From contig JACCGJ010014548.1 in NCBI GenBank assembly GCA_013407085.1, positions 8,592 through 72,591 of the forward strand: 64,000 bases of DNA. The letters run 5' to 3'. The stretch comes from Atriophallophorus winterbourni. Taxonomy: Eukaryota > Platyhelminthes > Trematoda > Plagiorchiida > Microphallidae. Within the stretch, counting starts at the first letter, position 1, and the number at the start of each line of letters is the position of its first letter. Positions 1-11,099 of the stretch are shown here, one piece after another. Under the pieces are notes generated by a model. The model did not search any database and was not told the origin of the DNA. It saw only the letters and a program-made list of their open reading frames with translations. The position numbers were made by a program, and so were the translations under genes.

Positions 1-44
1 TATATATTTACACAATCATTTAAAAATGAAAAAGTGCCACCCGT

Positions 45-480
45 TTGGGTGTGGGCGTGATACTACCCGGTTGCCCAGGCCGAAGTAGAGGATTTGATCT
101 TGAGGACTCCCACCTCAAGCCTTTGGCCCGAAAGCCTAACCCGCAAGGCAGCGGAGCGAGATTAAGGATCGCACCTATCTGGGCCGGATACTGTAGGTAC
201 AGTTCACAAGCCATTCGCGAGGTAGAGACCAAGCAGGGACTCCCGACATCATCCCAACCAGTCGAGCCGGTGATCCTTGCGGATTCATACGCCTCTTCTG
301 GTATACCATGTCCGCGAGGGACAAGGAAACTGTGTTTGTCTGGCTTCTCACCATTGACCAACCTGGTATGAGTAACTCTGAAGATGCCACGAAGACATCA
401 CCCAGTATAGCTCAATGGATCATCGAGGCACGCAGCCGCTGCCACGTCAAGGCCCATCGCGGCGCACCACGGCCTCTCAG
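45..480 (+). repeat. Dispersed repeat A, copy 1
   Basis: This GC-richer stretch matches, in opposite orientation and with indels, the segment at 7130-7375. Shared blocks include the start around 50-90 (through the phrase with ACCCGGTTGCCCAGGCC) and the end around 350-470 (GGTATGAGTA then CACCCAGTATAGCTCAATGG). The short open frames across it on both strands differ between the copies, so I do not read it as a gene. It may be an untranslated end of a retroelement: copy 2 lies just before a LINE endonuclease fragment, although in the opposite orientation. Confidence 0.65.
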
Positions 481-839
481 GCGCAATGTTATGTATTGTG
501 GGACAAAAAGTGATAAAATGTCAGTAAGGGCTTCAGAGGTCTTGAAGCAGGGCTACATTCTACAATGTAAGTCTTAGCCCTTGAATGCAAACGAAGCTGA
601 AGGTATTCCGTTACATTGCATCTAAACGGCAGTGGTAAACATCGAGTTAATATATATAGGATGCTTAAGATTGTCCAAGGCATATAGAACACATCTTTTA
701 AATGTAATAAGTATTATATTCATTGCATTTTTTCCATACTAAAATAGAGAAGCTTAAACGCGGAACAGTATAGGTTTATCAAACATAGATCATGTGTCTC
801 GAATGTTTTAATAGCGCGTGAGCACTGGTGCGAGCTAAT

Positions 840-1890
840 CGGTGCATGTGGTTTAGTTAATCTCATTTTTATAGGCTTTAACAGAGCATTCGATCTTGTC
901 CCACATGACCGTCTAATTGCGACGCTGAAGCCATTTAATATGGACTATACTTGGCATAAATGGATTACATATATTCAATTTGGGCGTATGAGTACGTGTG
1001 AACAACACTTTTTCTGAACCCAGAGGTGCGACCTCCGGCGTCCCACAAGGGTCGGTTCTCAGTCCCTTTCTGTTCAAGGTGTTTGTTTCTGATTTACCAA
1101 CCGTAATCCAATCCAAGTGTTTGTTATTTACAGACGATCTTAAATTAATGGCTTCAGCATTTTCGCTGGAGCAATGTGAAAGCATGCAGGATGACAATAA
1201 CAAAATTGTATCCTGATCTAAGGAGTGTTACTCCCGATAAACGGCCAAAATATGGCTTTCACCTGGGATCTATTTGACCGCATCGATCATATTACATCGA
1301 AAGCAATACAACTCTACCAGAAAGACCTTGGAGTTATAGTGTCCGTCTCGTGGAAAACCAAAGCCTACACTACGAACAAAATTGGAACTACAAACCGCTT
1401 TCTGTGCGCAATTCATAGATCGTTTTCTGTAATAACAGCTGATGCGTTCAAGGTGTTATAAGACGCGCACTTCAGACCCATCCTTGAGTGTGAACTTCCA
1501 GCTGTCTACCCACTTACTACGAATGAGTGCAATGCACTGGAGCACGGATGTGCAGTACAGTACTTATGTACTGTGCGGCTAACACCGTGCGAAATTAATT
1601 GGCTACCGTTAGTGAGCTGCATGCTAACACACGCTGGTGTCTCACTACCATTTCTATTCCCTTTCTCATAGCTGTCTAGCCCTGGGCAACCTGACAGTAT
1701 CTTAGCCCGCATGCAGTCTCTGACTGTGCGGCACTTTGCATGGATCAAGCTTGTGCTTTCATACCATACCATGTATTCTGGAACGAGTGCAACGCCGTGT
1801 TACAAAAATGGTTATCGGAATAAAATCATTGAGCTATGAAGATTATCGAACGAAACTCGACTTCTTTGTCAATCGAGTTTCGCCGAAACT
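840..1890 (+). pseudogene. CR1/jockey-like LINE reverse transcriptase fragment
   Basis: Translated pieces carry reverse-transcriptase signatures: a block resembling the fingers motif (FNRAFDLVPHDRL, about 870-920), then SGVPQGSVLSP near 1035-1070, and a degenerate catalytic box LLFTDDLKL near 1120-1150 in which the usual ADD is TDD. Stop codons and frame changes break it. The C-terminal part reads into TTNECNAL at 1515-1540, is interrupted by element C, and resumes with a matching ECNAVLQKW-like phrase after 1785. It is therefore an old, dead LINE copy that served as a landing site for a younger insert. Confidence 0.75.
1536..1784 (+). mobile_element. Element C (SINE-like), full-length copy with target duplication
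   Basis: A 249-bp insert bounded by an 11-bp direct repeat, GAGTGCAATGC at 1525-1535 and GAGTGCAACGC at 1785-1795 (one mismatch), which splits the LINE reading frame around it. The same sequence recurs at 10271-10500, 54018-54260, 60723-60891 and 56627-56663. All copies share the right-hand end (CTTTCATACCATACC) while the left end varies, so the 3' end is on the right and copying was probably by target-primed reverse transcription with 5' truncation. It has no coding capacity. No tRNA-like internal promoter was recognised, so the RNA source is unknown. Confidence 0.75.
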
Positions 1891-2615
1891 AAAATGATTT
1901 GCTGATTGCATGACGGATCTTAATGGGACAGTTTGACAATATTGTGTTTCTATATATATAATAATTGTTTGCAAGCGTCTTTTTGTATTGTTGATCAACA
2001 AACTCGTTGTGGTATATAGCATAACATCAATACTGCACTTATGTCCTGTTGCATTGGATCTATTGATTTATTGGAGAAACTGATGTCTACGAAGCATTTT
2101 CCTGTCTAGAAATAAAGTTTTGCTGGCTATCTCTGAACCTTTTTATTTGCTTAATCTTTATACGCGCTATAGAAGGCTGTGTAGAACCTAATCCGTGGTA
2201 ATTGATCTCTTTTCATCCGTGCCCGTAATACATGCTATATCAATTCGGTAGTCTGATAAAGTGCGCATAATCCAATATTGTCCCAATGTTTAAACATCCA
2301 TTTTTGAAATCCATATGTACAACCATGACCACGGTTTGCTTATTTTTATTTAATCAACTGAAAGTGCCGAGGGCGCGTCACATCGCAGGAACGCTGTAAC
2401 ACAACGTGGAGAATGTGAATACTGATTTCTCTTATTTTTGTAAATATGCTACAATTGATGTCCCCAACTTAATTTGAGGTAATTTACCCTGCTTTTAATT
2501 TGTGTTTCATTCTTTATTATCCAATCTGATGTGATTCATTTGAACTCTTTCACAGATCACTTTCGTGTTTAAATTCTTTCAAGTCTGACATTCATCCAAT
2601 CAATAACATTGCGAT
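1891..2615. other. Upstream region of the Sec20 gene
   Basis: No gene or repeat is recognised here. A pyrimidine-rich tract ending in AG at 2551-2555 (CTCTTTCACAG) could be a 3' splice site for a 5' untranslated exon or a spliced leader, giving about 60 nt of leader before the ATG at 2616. No convincing TATA element was seen. Confidence 0.4.
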
Positions 2616-2903
2616 ATGACGACTTCCAAAATACGGGATAAAGTTGAACGTTTACTTAGCTTGGATGCTGTGACCAAATCTTTGATAGCTGTGGTGGAGC
2701 GAATGCCTCTTACCATCACCGATGTTAAATCATTCCGCGATCAACTTGATATTCATCAAGATGAAATCAAAAGTAATTTGTCAACAATGCGCCACCTGTT
2801 GGATGAGCTAGCTCAGAATAAAGACGCTCGGCTGAATAATTTGAAATCGTCCGGTTACAGCCAGGCATTGGCATACAATCTTGAACAATTGAACTTTCTA
2901 CAA
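2616..2903 (+). CDS. SEC20/BNIP1: Sec20 exon 1 (residues 1-96)
   Basis: It opens at ATG 2616 and closes with CAA before the donor GTGAGT at 2904. The encoded segment is leucine- and charge-rich, predicted helical, and corresponds to the N-terminal domain that binds the tethering complex in known Sec20 proteins. The open frame continues past the donor to a stop near 2951, but that tail has no similarity to Sec20. Confidence 0.8.
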
Positions 2904-3614
2904 GTGAGTATACATTCTATATTATATACATTGGTGCACTTGCATATCTGAACGCTTTATGTAAAGCTATTCAGGTTCTCGCATCATTTGATCTTTGTTG
3001 AACTGCTACATTTTGAATAAATTCATTGCATTGATACTTCAAGCAATAATATTTCTCACAACGCAGTTGCATTTGAATATGCAAAGCTAGCCTGACAGTA
3101 TCGCCGCTAGCATCTAACATCTAACACCATTCCGAACCATGAAATTATTAACGAGCGTTATAATTTCAGATGGAAAATACAGCTTCGAATTCAGGCTCTC
3201 CAACATCAACCAGCTTTTTTTCTTTGTCACTCATCCACAGAGGTTATTTATACGAAATACATATCAATCGGTCAGCTGAGGGTAAGCCTATAATAAAATA
3301 ATGTAAACTTCAACTAATACGTAACACCGTCTGAAGCTAGCAATACCTTTGTATCAATTGCCTGGTACTTAAATTTCGTTTAATCCTAACATCTTCCTGC
3401 ATGAAGACTTGCAAAGAATTTCTAAAGGTAAGGAATCAGTGAAAGTGTGTGCAGCAACACGTTTAGCAAAGGTGCTATCGCATTAACAGATGTGAACAAC
3501 GATTTCGAGATGTAAGCTGGCAGAAGGCTACCAGCAAGCTTACTTCCTGTCGACATTCCTTGCTCTCTTTTAAACGCTTCATACATAATTTTAAAAGATT
3601 AATTACATCTTAAG

Positions 3615-3654
<40 letters not shown>

Positions 3655-6600
3655 TCTCAATTCCATAAAGATATATATGCGGGTCGCTGCTTAAAAAGTA
3701 CGTGTTTCAGTCTTGAGACTTATCCAAGCTGGCGCCAATGGGTGTTGTTTAAGTGTGCAAACCTATTACGCGCATAATCAATCGTTAGCTTCACTTCATC
3801 GTTAGGTTGACAATTGGTTAACATACCGGAACTGAGACAATTGAAGACTGCAACATATGCAATTGAAAAACCATGGACACTTAATTGTTTGACTCCTGCT
3901 GTGACAGTAGATGAACATGCTTTGATTTTTGACGCATGCATTTCAAGGCCCAATTTTGTAACGAAGCTACTATTGTAATCTAGAAACGTTCGCAGTATTT
4001 CAAAATTGTTACTAAAAACGGTAACATCATCGGTCTAGTCGAAAATTTGAACCATTGGTAGTCTGTTACGGTCTGATTCATGATCCAGCCGACAACATAG
4101 TTGAACAGATTGGGCAATAACGAACAGCATCGCCTGACACGTGTTTGCAAATTAAATTCGCTGATTTTTTCACCGTGGACACAAACCCGAGCCATAGTAA
4201 AGTTGTAATATGCTTTACTAAGCTATCGAGTTTCAAGGGGACCCCACCCGATAGCATGCTGTTCCATGAACATGGTCTACGGATTTGAACGCAGCGCAGT
4301 AATCTATGAAATCGTTTACTTTAGCTGCCGTGCATGGTGCTCAGAATCCTCCTCAAGTTACGTATTTGGTATACACACTCCAGCAATGTGAAAAAGCCTT
4401 CTTGTTTAGCTATTGTGTGCAGATGAGTTTCGGTGGCGAACCGATTTATCAGCATCGCCACGAACGGTTCAGCTGCATTATCAATCCGGCTTATTTCTGC
4501 ACGCAGATTTATCTTCATGTTCAAGTAGCAGTATGATGATAGACATAACCCAATCTGTCGGGAAAAGTTCGTCGTTCACCCAGATAGAACTAAACAGTTG
4601 GTGCAGCGGAGATATTAATGCGTACGCGGGCTCTAATAAGTTTAATATAAATTTCATCCTCTCCTGCTGATTTACCGTTCTTACTCCATCGTAAAGCGCT
4701 TAAAATCTCGTACTCTGACGGGCATTGCAACTATGTATCTGCGGTTGTGTATTATGTCTTGTTTTCAGTAACTGACTGAAATGCTCACTTCACCTAGCTA
4801 TCTTGTCTTTGAAGTCACTGATCAGCTGCCCTGAGGCGGATCGTGTAGTGGCTCTTCTAAGAATGTGGTAATCAGACGCACCAGCCATTCGAGCATCTCG
4901 TATAGCCAGAGAGCTGAATTGTTTTCTGGGAAATCTTTTACTCGATGTTTCGAGTGGGGTCTTCTCTTTTTAATTGCACATTTTGAGTAGCGTTTTCCGT
5001 ATAGTCCACTGTTGCTCAACTGGACCATCACTCTGATGCAGTTGCTCTGAAACCAGTTATAAGCTTCGTTTGTTGGTCAGAGTTTCCTAAGGATGTCAAG
5101 TTTAAGCGCCTCCTATGAGATTAACTTTGGCGGTTTCGCAGTCAATGTCGGAGCTGTACTCGAACGATAGTGTAATCAGTGGTTGTTGCATTTTGTTTTT
5201 GCTCCACGAAAAGACCTACAGTCCAGCACTGCAGAAATCCAGCGGACGTTGATATTTGCCGTTCTACCAACGTTCGAGTACTATGTAGCTAAGGGCGCGG
5301 GAATTTTTTGCGACAAGTGGTTGTATGCAGCAAACTGACCTTTCTCGCAGCGCTGTCCTAAGACAAATACGCCCAAAATTTAGTGTGTTCCAGCATTCGC
5401 AGTGGTTTCGTGTTACCCCATCCTGTATAAAATTCCTCGCGTATATTTATGATCAAACCAGGCTTATTTTTCGTCCCTGCCGCTGGTAGAACATAGCGCA
5501 CATCGCGTCGCGCAATCATCGTAGCAGTGTCGAAAGTAAATTTGAGACGTGTTCATAAAGTTTCTTTGGAATAGTATGCTAGTGATGTCCCCAACAAAAA
5601 TTTATGTTTGTTCGAGTACACCTCTAGTCTTTGCACACCCAATTGCAACCTACAAGGCAGAAGTGAGCTGATAAGAGAGAAGGCTGTGCTCCTTAGGGAG
5701 CTCGTTTCAGACTTTTCTTCATTATTTTATCCTGAAACCTTTTTTGCAATCCGTTAACCCGCGAGACAGTGGGGTTTGGGATCGGGGTTTTCCTTCTTCT
5801 ACGCGGCGAACTCCATTCATTCGGAGCAGGGTTTGTGGAAGCCACTCGTAGAGACCTGTAGCTTGACTTGATTGTCAGAGACCTTTTAAGATGCATACCA
5901 TATTTAATCATGTTATCAATAGTGTGGGGCTCATTCCTACCACCATCTCCGATTGTGCAACTTTGATATATTCTGACCCATAATGTTTGTATTCTGATTT
6001 GGGATCGTGAGTTTAATCAACACAACGCGAAGGTAGGAACTGTCTGATTTCTCACCACGTTGTATAACAGTTACAAGAAGATATTCTCGTTGGCATAAAT
6101 TCACTTATCATGCAATCGTTTTACACCTTCAAGATGCACCACCAAATACAAACATTTTAATCTTGAAGGGATACAAATTTAAGATAGGCGGATATGGTTA
6201 TTAATATATGAACCATCAATACAAACTTTTATATTATCCTCAGATGTCGCATAATGATCTTGCGATCAATGCGTTGCGTTAGACTGCGCGTTAGACTTTA
6301 TATAAAAGAGTTCAGTGATGCTGTTTTTCTAACGCAGGACACCTACCGAAAAGTGATTTTTCGTACATTCCGGCATCTGGAGGCGATGGAGCGAGAAAAT
6401 TTACTTCACCACCCTGTACCAATTCGTCGTGATGCGGAGCACAGCGATTTTAATGATGCTTACGAGAAATCAATCGAATTGACTCGTGATATGACCGCTT
6501 ACGCTCGGCGATTAGCGGAAGAAGTGAAGCTGGGCGCAGCGAATGCAGAACTGCTGGAAGATTCTTCCGCAATGATCGGCCAGAATTACACCGAATTAAA

Positions 6601-6778
6601 AGGCATGAACACTCAGATGATTCACTCGCGGAGGCTCACCTCTCTGGCCTATCGCCGTCGAATCATCAGCTATATTCTCTATTCACTGGCTTTCGCCTTG
6701 TATTTCTTCAGCGTTCTCGCCATATTTCTCAAACGTGTTCCCCTCGGCTCTTGGTTGCTTCCATCTTCATATCTGTGA
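2616..6778 (+). CDS. SEC20/BNIP1: Sec20/BNIP1-like ER SNARE, two exons
   Basis: Coding exons are 2616-2903 and 6338-6778, joined in phase 0 (CAA/GTGAGT donor, CTAACGCAG/GAC acceptor), for 242 residues; human BNIP1 is of similar length. Exon 1 (residues 1-96) is a helical, charged N-terminal domain. Exon 2 holds the SNARE motif at about residues 137-199, with a stretch (DSSAMIGQNYTELKGM) that aligns with the BNIP1 SNARE core, then a basic YRRRI patch and a single C-terminal membrane anchor at about 205-227, followed by a short luminal tail. Sec20 works with Use1, Ufe1/syntaxin-18 and Sec22 in Golgi-to-ER retrograde fusion. The start is the first ATG of the exon 1 frame; an extra upstream exon cannot be excluded. 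The intron carries an antisense LINE. Confidence 0.85.
3616..3652. repeat. (TA)n microsatellite
   Basis: An uninterrupted run of TA dinucleotides of about 37 bp in the Sec20 intron. Confidence 0.95.
3715..5350 (-). pseudogene. RTE-type LINE remnant, antisense in the Sec20 intron
   Basis: Read on the minus strand from high to low coordinate, fragments in shifting frames follow the order of an RTE reverse transcriptase: a linker and fingers region with SEHFSQLL and PLHQLFSSIWVNDELFPTDW (about 4790-4600), a segment with LLNRFATET and YQIRNLRRIL (about 4500-4340), a substrate-pocket motif DYCAAFKSVDHV (about 4310-4270), RVCVHGEKISEFNL (about 4190-4130) and KLGLEMHASKIK (about 3960-3915). Many stops and indels show that it is dead. 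Similarity above about 5050 is weak and the upper limit is approximate. Confidence 0.7.
6338..6778 (+). CDS. SEC20/BNIP1: Sec20 exon 2 (SNARE motif and membrane anchor)
   Basis: It begins at GAC after the acceptor CTAACGCAG and ends with TGA at 6776-6778. The exon encodes 146 residues: a charged linker, the SNARE motif, the juxtamembrane sequence YRRR and a hydrophobic anchor of about 23 residues. The open frame extends 84 bases upstream of the acceptor, but that part has no family similarity and is taken as intron. Confidence 0.85.
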   Translation, partial: DTYRKVIFRTFRHLEAMERENLLHHPVPIRRDAEHSDFNDAYEKSIELTRDMTAYARRLAEEVKLGAANAELLEDSSAMIGQNYTELKGMNTQMIHSRRLTSLAYRRRIISYILYSLAFALYFFSVLAIFLKRVPLGSWLLPSSYL

Positions 6779-7129
6779 TGACTTGTATGAAACATTGTGA
6801 TTTACTTGAAAGGAATTTTAATATTTTTTTAATTTTTTGTCGGAATAGTAGGAATACAGTTTACAATGAATCGCCTTATTTTATTTCGCTTTTGTATCAT
6901 CCTGATTATTTTGATCATTTGAATGTTATTAAGTTCACAAACTATCCTCTATATCTTTTTTCTTTTGTAAATTTTCTTTTAAAAGTGGCAAAACCTCTCG
7001 TGGCAGTGAACGCCGCAAGGAACTTGTCGTGCTTGTGTCTGTTCCATTTGGAGTGTAAACACCGAATCCCAGTTTGTTCGTGCTTGCTCGTATGTAGATT
7101 CCGTAGCTATCAAGTCCCACCGTCACGCT
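6779..7129. other. 3' flank of the Sec20 gene
   Basis: AT-rich DNA with an open frame on each strand, neither of which resembles a known protein. No canonical AATAAA was found close to the stop, so the transcript end is not located. Confidence 0.4.
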
Positions 7130-7375
7130 GAGACTGGACCTTAACGTGGTGCGATGGATTGTTTACCTTCATGACCCATTGAGCTATACTGGGTGGTGTC
7201 TTTTTGGTGCCAGCAGAGCTACTCATACCAGGAAGGTCGATGGATAGAGGTCAAACAAACTCAGTCTCAGCCCACTGCCTTGTGGTTCAGGCTTTTTAGC
7301 CAAAGACTTCGGGGAGGCCCTAAGCCAACCCCCTAATTCGGCCTGGGCAACCGGGTAGTATCACACCCACAAGCA
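7130..7375 (-). repeat. Dispersed repeat A, copy 2 (inverted)
   Basis: Inverted relative of 45-480. The reverse complement reads through the same landmarks: CCTGGTATGAGTA at about 7230, CACCCAGTATAGCTCAATGG at 7175-7195, and GATACTACCCGGTTGCCCAG at about 7340-7362. It differs by many indels, so neither copy is recent. Confidence 0.65.
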
Positions 7376-7559
7376 ATTATGAGAATACAGGTAAGATGAC
7401 AAATCCCGTGCTCTCACGCTTTCTGCTTAAATGATCTCGCACTGCATGCAAACTGTTTTAGAACTGTTTTCCGTTTTGTGGTTCTTTGGGTAGCCCTGAC
7501 AGAAGTGCAGCTTGTTCATCGAGGTTTCCAAATTTAGCCACTTCGAATATTTTGTCTGC

Positions 7560-8638
7560 TTCGAATGCCCCTGAGCGTTCTTCTGCCGGCACGTACCATT
7601 CAGATTAGCGACGTTTAATGTACGGACTTTAGCTAGCATCGGACAGCAGGCAGCCTTGACTCGCACACTTGATAGCCTCGATGTCGATGTGTGCTGTTTG
7701 TCGGAAACACGCATGCATAACTCTAGCTCAGTTACACGATTGTCTAACCCTTCGAACTTTCACAAGTCACACTATCTACGTTTGTCCACTGATGACGATG
7801 CCATGGTATCTGGTCAAGCTGGTGTCGGAATTGTCTTGAGTGAGTGAGCTGAAGTCGCACTTTTTGACTGGATCCCAGTCAACAGTCGTCTTTGTGCAGT
7901 AAGACTACAGGGTTCGTGCAAAAAGGCCGATTTCGCAATCAATCCCTCAACCTGTTTGTGGTTGCTGCCTATGCACCGAATAATTGTAGGTCTGAACTTG
8001 ACAAGGATGAGTTTTATGGAAGATTGCAAGAACTCATTAAACTTGCATCGAGGAGTGACATCGTTTTCCTAGCTGGAGATATGAACGAGCATTTCGTGGG
8101 TGGACGGTTTGATCTCGATTGTCATCGTAATGACAGCGGCGAAAGATGGCTTAGCTTGTGCTCAGAGCACAGACTCTACCTTGCCAGCACTAACTTCCGC
8201 CGTTCGGAGCGTCACTGCTCCACCTTGAGATCTCCATCGGCGGCCTTGTTCACGCAAATTGACAATATTGCTATCAGCTACTCGTGGCGAGCGAGTGTGC
8301 AAGATTGCCGTTCATACTGGGGCACCTGTCTAGAGTGCAATCATGCGTTAGTCTGTGCTAAGCTCTCGATGCGTTTTGGCGGTAAACGCTGCAAGTCAGT
8401 TGAATGTTGCCAAGTTATTCGAGGTTTTCAGGCCAATTGGAGTTTGCATCTTTCTGCAGTTCCCCAAAATAGTATCGATGAGCAGTGGAGTGGGATACAA
8501 ACAACCGCGTTGGATAGTTGTGGGCTGACTTCCCGTGTAGCTCAACACTGGGTTTCTGCTAATTCTCTCCAACTAATGGACGAACGTCGGTTGCTTTCTG
8601 GTGATAGCATACATGATGCGTTTGAGTTACGTTGAACT
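7560..8638 (+). pseudogene. LINE apurinic-type endonuclease fragment
   Basis: Frame-shifted pieces match the AP-endonuclease domain of non-LTR retrotransposons: LDSLDVDVCCLSETRM at about 7665-7710, GQAGVGIVLSE ending at 7847, LFVVAAYAPNN near 7950-7985, DIVFLAGDMNEH at about 8055-8095, and a later CNHALVCAKLSMRF block near 8335-8375. After the domain the frame continues to the TGA at 8633-8635 with a linker like the one that precedes the reverse transcriptase at 36890-39480, so both are probably the same LINE family. The reverse transcriptase half is missing here. Confidence 0.75.
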
Positions 8639-10270
8639 CCCCCGAAAGCATCTGCTACTGCGCGCTAGAAACTATCATCTGATTTGTTTTAGAAACTACT
8701 TTATCCATTTCAGTAAGTGAAAATAAAAACATTTTCAATATCAAATATTTCAGTTTTCTCCCGATTTCGTTTTCGCACGCTCTTCGACGTCGCTTGTTCA
8801 TATTTTACTCGTTCGATGCAATATTATGTGTTGCCCGGATGCCAGTAGTAACCCGTTTGTCTTAAGTGGATAAATGAAGTCGTGGCATTTAACCATGAAT
8901 CTATACGAAAGCGACTCCTTAAGTGGATTCTAGCCTGTTTCCTGTACTGCAAACGGGTGAGCTACCCGCCATGAAGATGTTTCCACCAAATTGAGGATCA
9001 TTTGGGTAATATTTCACAGAAAAGGGTAACTTTGTTTTCATGTCAATTTACAAATACCATCTTGTAAATTAAATGAATTCTGCTTTCTATTCCGATTAAT
9101 AATCGCCGTCTGTGGTCTCTCCTGCATCCTTTAAAAGTCAAGTTCACTAAGTCGCGAATTTCAATTTCTCCATGCTCGTCAAACAAACCAATGGAAACGA
9201 TATCGTCTTCCAAGTGTGGTTTCTAGTTTCCTTTCATACATTTTGAACGTCACACTTGTTCCTGATGCCGAACATCATGGCTCACTGCGTAGAATTTATG
9301 CACCTGATTCTAATTTGCATTCATTATTCAATTGTTACAAGACCGGTTGTTGTTTACGGCCGAGCGGTATGTCTGTATTCACAATTCTAAATATGGATAT
9401 CGCTTAGTCGTATTGAATTTTGGAATTGAGAACAATTTCGTCATTTGTTTACGCTGTGTTGTTGGAGCGATGAGACACGCCGTTGCCAAACGATTGGCTA
9501 CACGTGTGATCTTCAGTTAAAAAACGGGTTTAATCGTATTTCATCGTCATATATGCATGTGAAATCGGTTTTGAAAAGTGTTCTAAAATAAATTTACAGT
9601 CAATCTCCCTTTATAGTCTTTGACGCGATATCGATTTATTCCACTGCCACTGCGGATATGCCGCAGTTATGTGTCCTCTAACATCGCGTTTTGATCTCTT
9701 TTTATCGGTGCATAAGGCCGGATTTTATCATGCTACACCATCATGGCATCCTGAACAGCTACCGATAATTTTTAGCCTGAAATTGGTAGATTTTTTAAAA
9801 TTTTAATTCTATCTTTGTAATACTCTAAGCGGCATTTACCACCTCAATAATAGTAGAATTGTTAATTAAAATGTACTGGATGAAACGCGCTGAGATTGGA
9901 TTACATGGTGTGTAAAATCTCCGGAAAACAAAGCTTTGTTAAGAACTCGTCCTATTTAGTCTTGGTATCCTGCATGCTATTTGAGGCGGTTAACGCCCAA
10001 GGTAAATTGTTTCAGGTAACACAGATGAATTGAATAGATATGCCTCGGGGTGGGAATGGAATACTTACTGCCTATACTTGTGCATGTGAGAATTTAGCGT
10101 GACTGTGTGAAACGTTTTATGTAGTTTGTTACTCAATGATGATGACGCCACGATGCAGATCTGCCTGGCGAATTAGCTTTAGTTTGGACGTAAACTTTAT
10201 TAAAATTGACCGCCTTCAGTTCACTTAACTGTTCGCCATCATTGACACTGCGTTACTGATTTCTTCCTAG
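8639..10270. other. No recognisable feature
   Basis: AT-rich DNA with only short open frames that resemble nothing familiar. I see no RNA gene, tandem array or element end in it. Confidence 0.4.
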
Positions 10271-10500
10271 ATGCGCTCTGCAGCAGTATTTCTGTGCTAT
10301 GCGGCTAAGTACTAAATTCATTGGCCACCGCTAGGGAGCTGCATGCTAAAACACGCTGGAGTCTCATTACCATTTCTATTTTTTCTATTTATTTTGTCAT
10401 ATCTGTCTAAGCCTGGGCAACCTGACAGTATCTTAGCCCACGTGCAGTCTCTGACTGTGCGGCACTTTGCATGGATCATGTTTGTGCTTTCACATCACAC
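10271..10500 (+). mobile_element. Element C, copy 2
   Basis: About 230 bp closely matching 1536-1784, including GAGCTGCATGCTAAAACACG near 10337-10356 and the shared block CAGTCTCTGACTGTGCGGCA near 10446-10465. The right end is altered (CACATCACAC in place of CATACCATACC). No clean target duplication was found. Confidence 0.75.
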
Positions 10501-10956
10501 ACACATCTGCAGCTAGCAACAATGTGGTGTCAGCTACCCTGATTGTTTTAGCATTATCGCTTTTTGTCTTAGAACTGTAATACGTGATTTTTAAGTAGCT
10601 GTAAAACATGTAATTCTATAAATAAGAAATGTGGCCTGTTGGTTACAAAGATCAACAAACATTACGTTCAACCATTGATGCCTTATCGTAATCTTAATCA
10701 CCCAGCGTTTTGTAAACTTGTCCTCGACAAGAAACCTACCAGAAATGTGTGACGATGCCCTGCTGGTCAAGTTAAGCTTTGGATTTTACTTGTGAATTAG
10801 GCTGCATATGCTCTGGAGCTTCGTACTGTCGGTATCATCTTCAACCGACGCGCGCAGGCGGACAATTCGAGACCACCGAGGCTCGATCATCTACCCGTTG
10901 GTCCTATCGCGTGAAATTCGGTTTTCTGCTATAATAAGAACTGTTATATGACCAGT
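10501..10956. other. No recognisable feature apart from the left target duplication
   Basis: Unassigned intergenic sequence. Its last 16 bases (10941-10956) are the left target duplication of the hammerhead element that follows. Confidence 0.4.
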
Positions 10957-11083
10957 AAACAAGTTGCGCTTCTTCAACTGTTTCAAGCGCATGCGAATCC
11001 TGATCCTACTGTCCCTGCATGATGAGTGCAAACAGCACGAAACCGGTCGTGGGGTGTGTGTGATGGAGATGCATGCAAATGAG
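10957..11083 (+). mobile_element. Hammerhead SINE, copy 1, with 16-bp target duplication
   Basis: A 127-bp insert flanked by a perfect 16-bp duplication (CTGTTATATGACCAGT at 10941-10956 and 11084-11099). It contains CTGTTTCAAGCGCATGCG, then a hammerhead core at 11011-11054, then the shared 3' end ATGCATGCAAATGAG. Core elements are stem II GTGC/GCAC with loop AAACA (11026-11038), GAAA (11039-11042), a self-complementary ACCGGT (11042-11047) and a potential six-pair stem I. The first core base is A rather than C (ATGATGA in place of CTGATGA), which should disable cleavage in this copy. Confidence 0.8.
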
Positions 11084-11099
11084 CTGTTATATGACCAGT

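Noticed and set aside
20..390. Overlapping open frames on both strands at the left edge
   Set aside because: They lie in repeat A, differ from its other copy by indels, and resemble no protein family.
6254..6337. Upstream extension of the Sec20 exon 2 frame
   Set aside because: A good splice acceptor at 6337 and loss of family similarity upstream show that it is intron.
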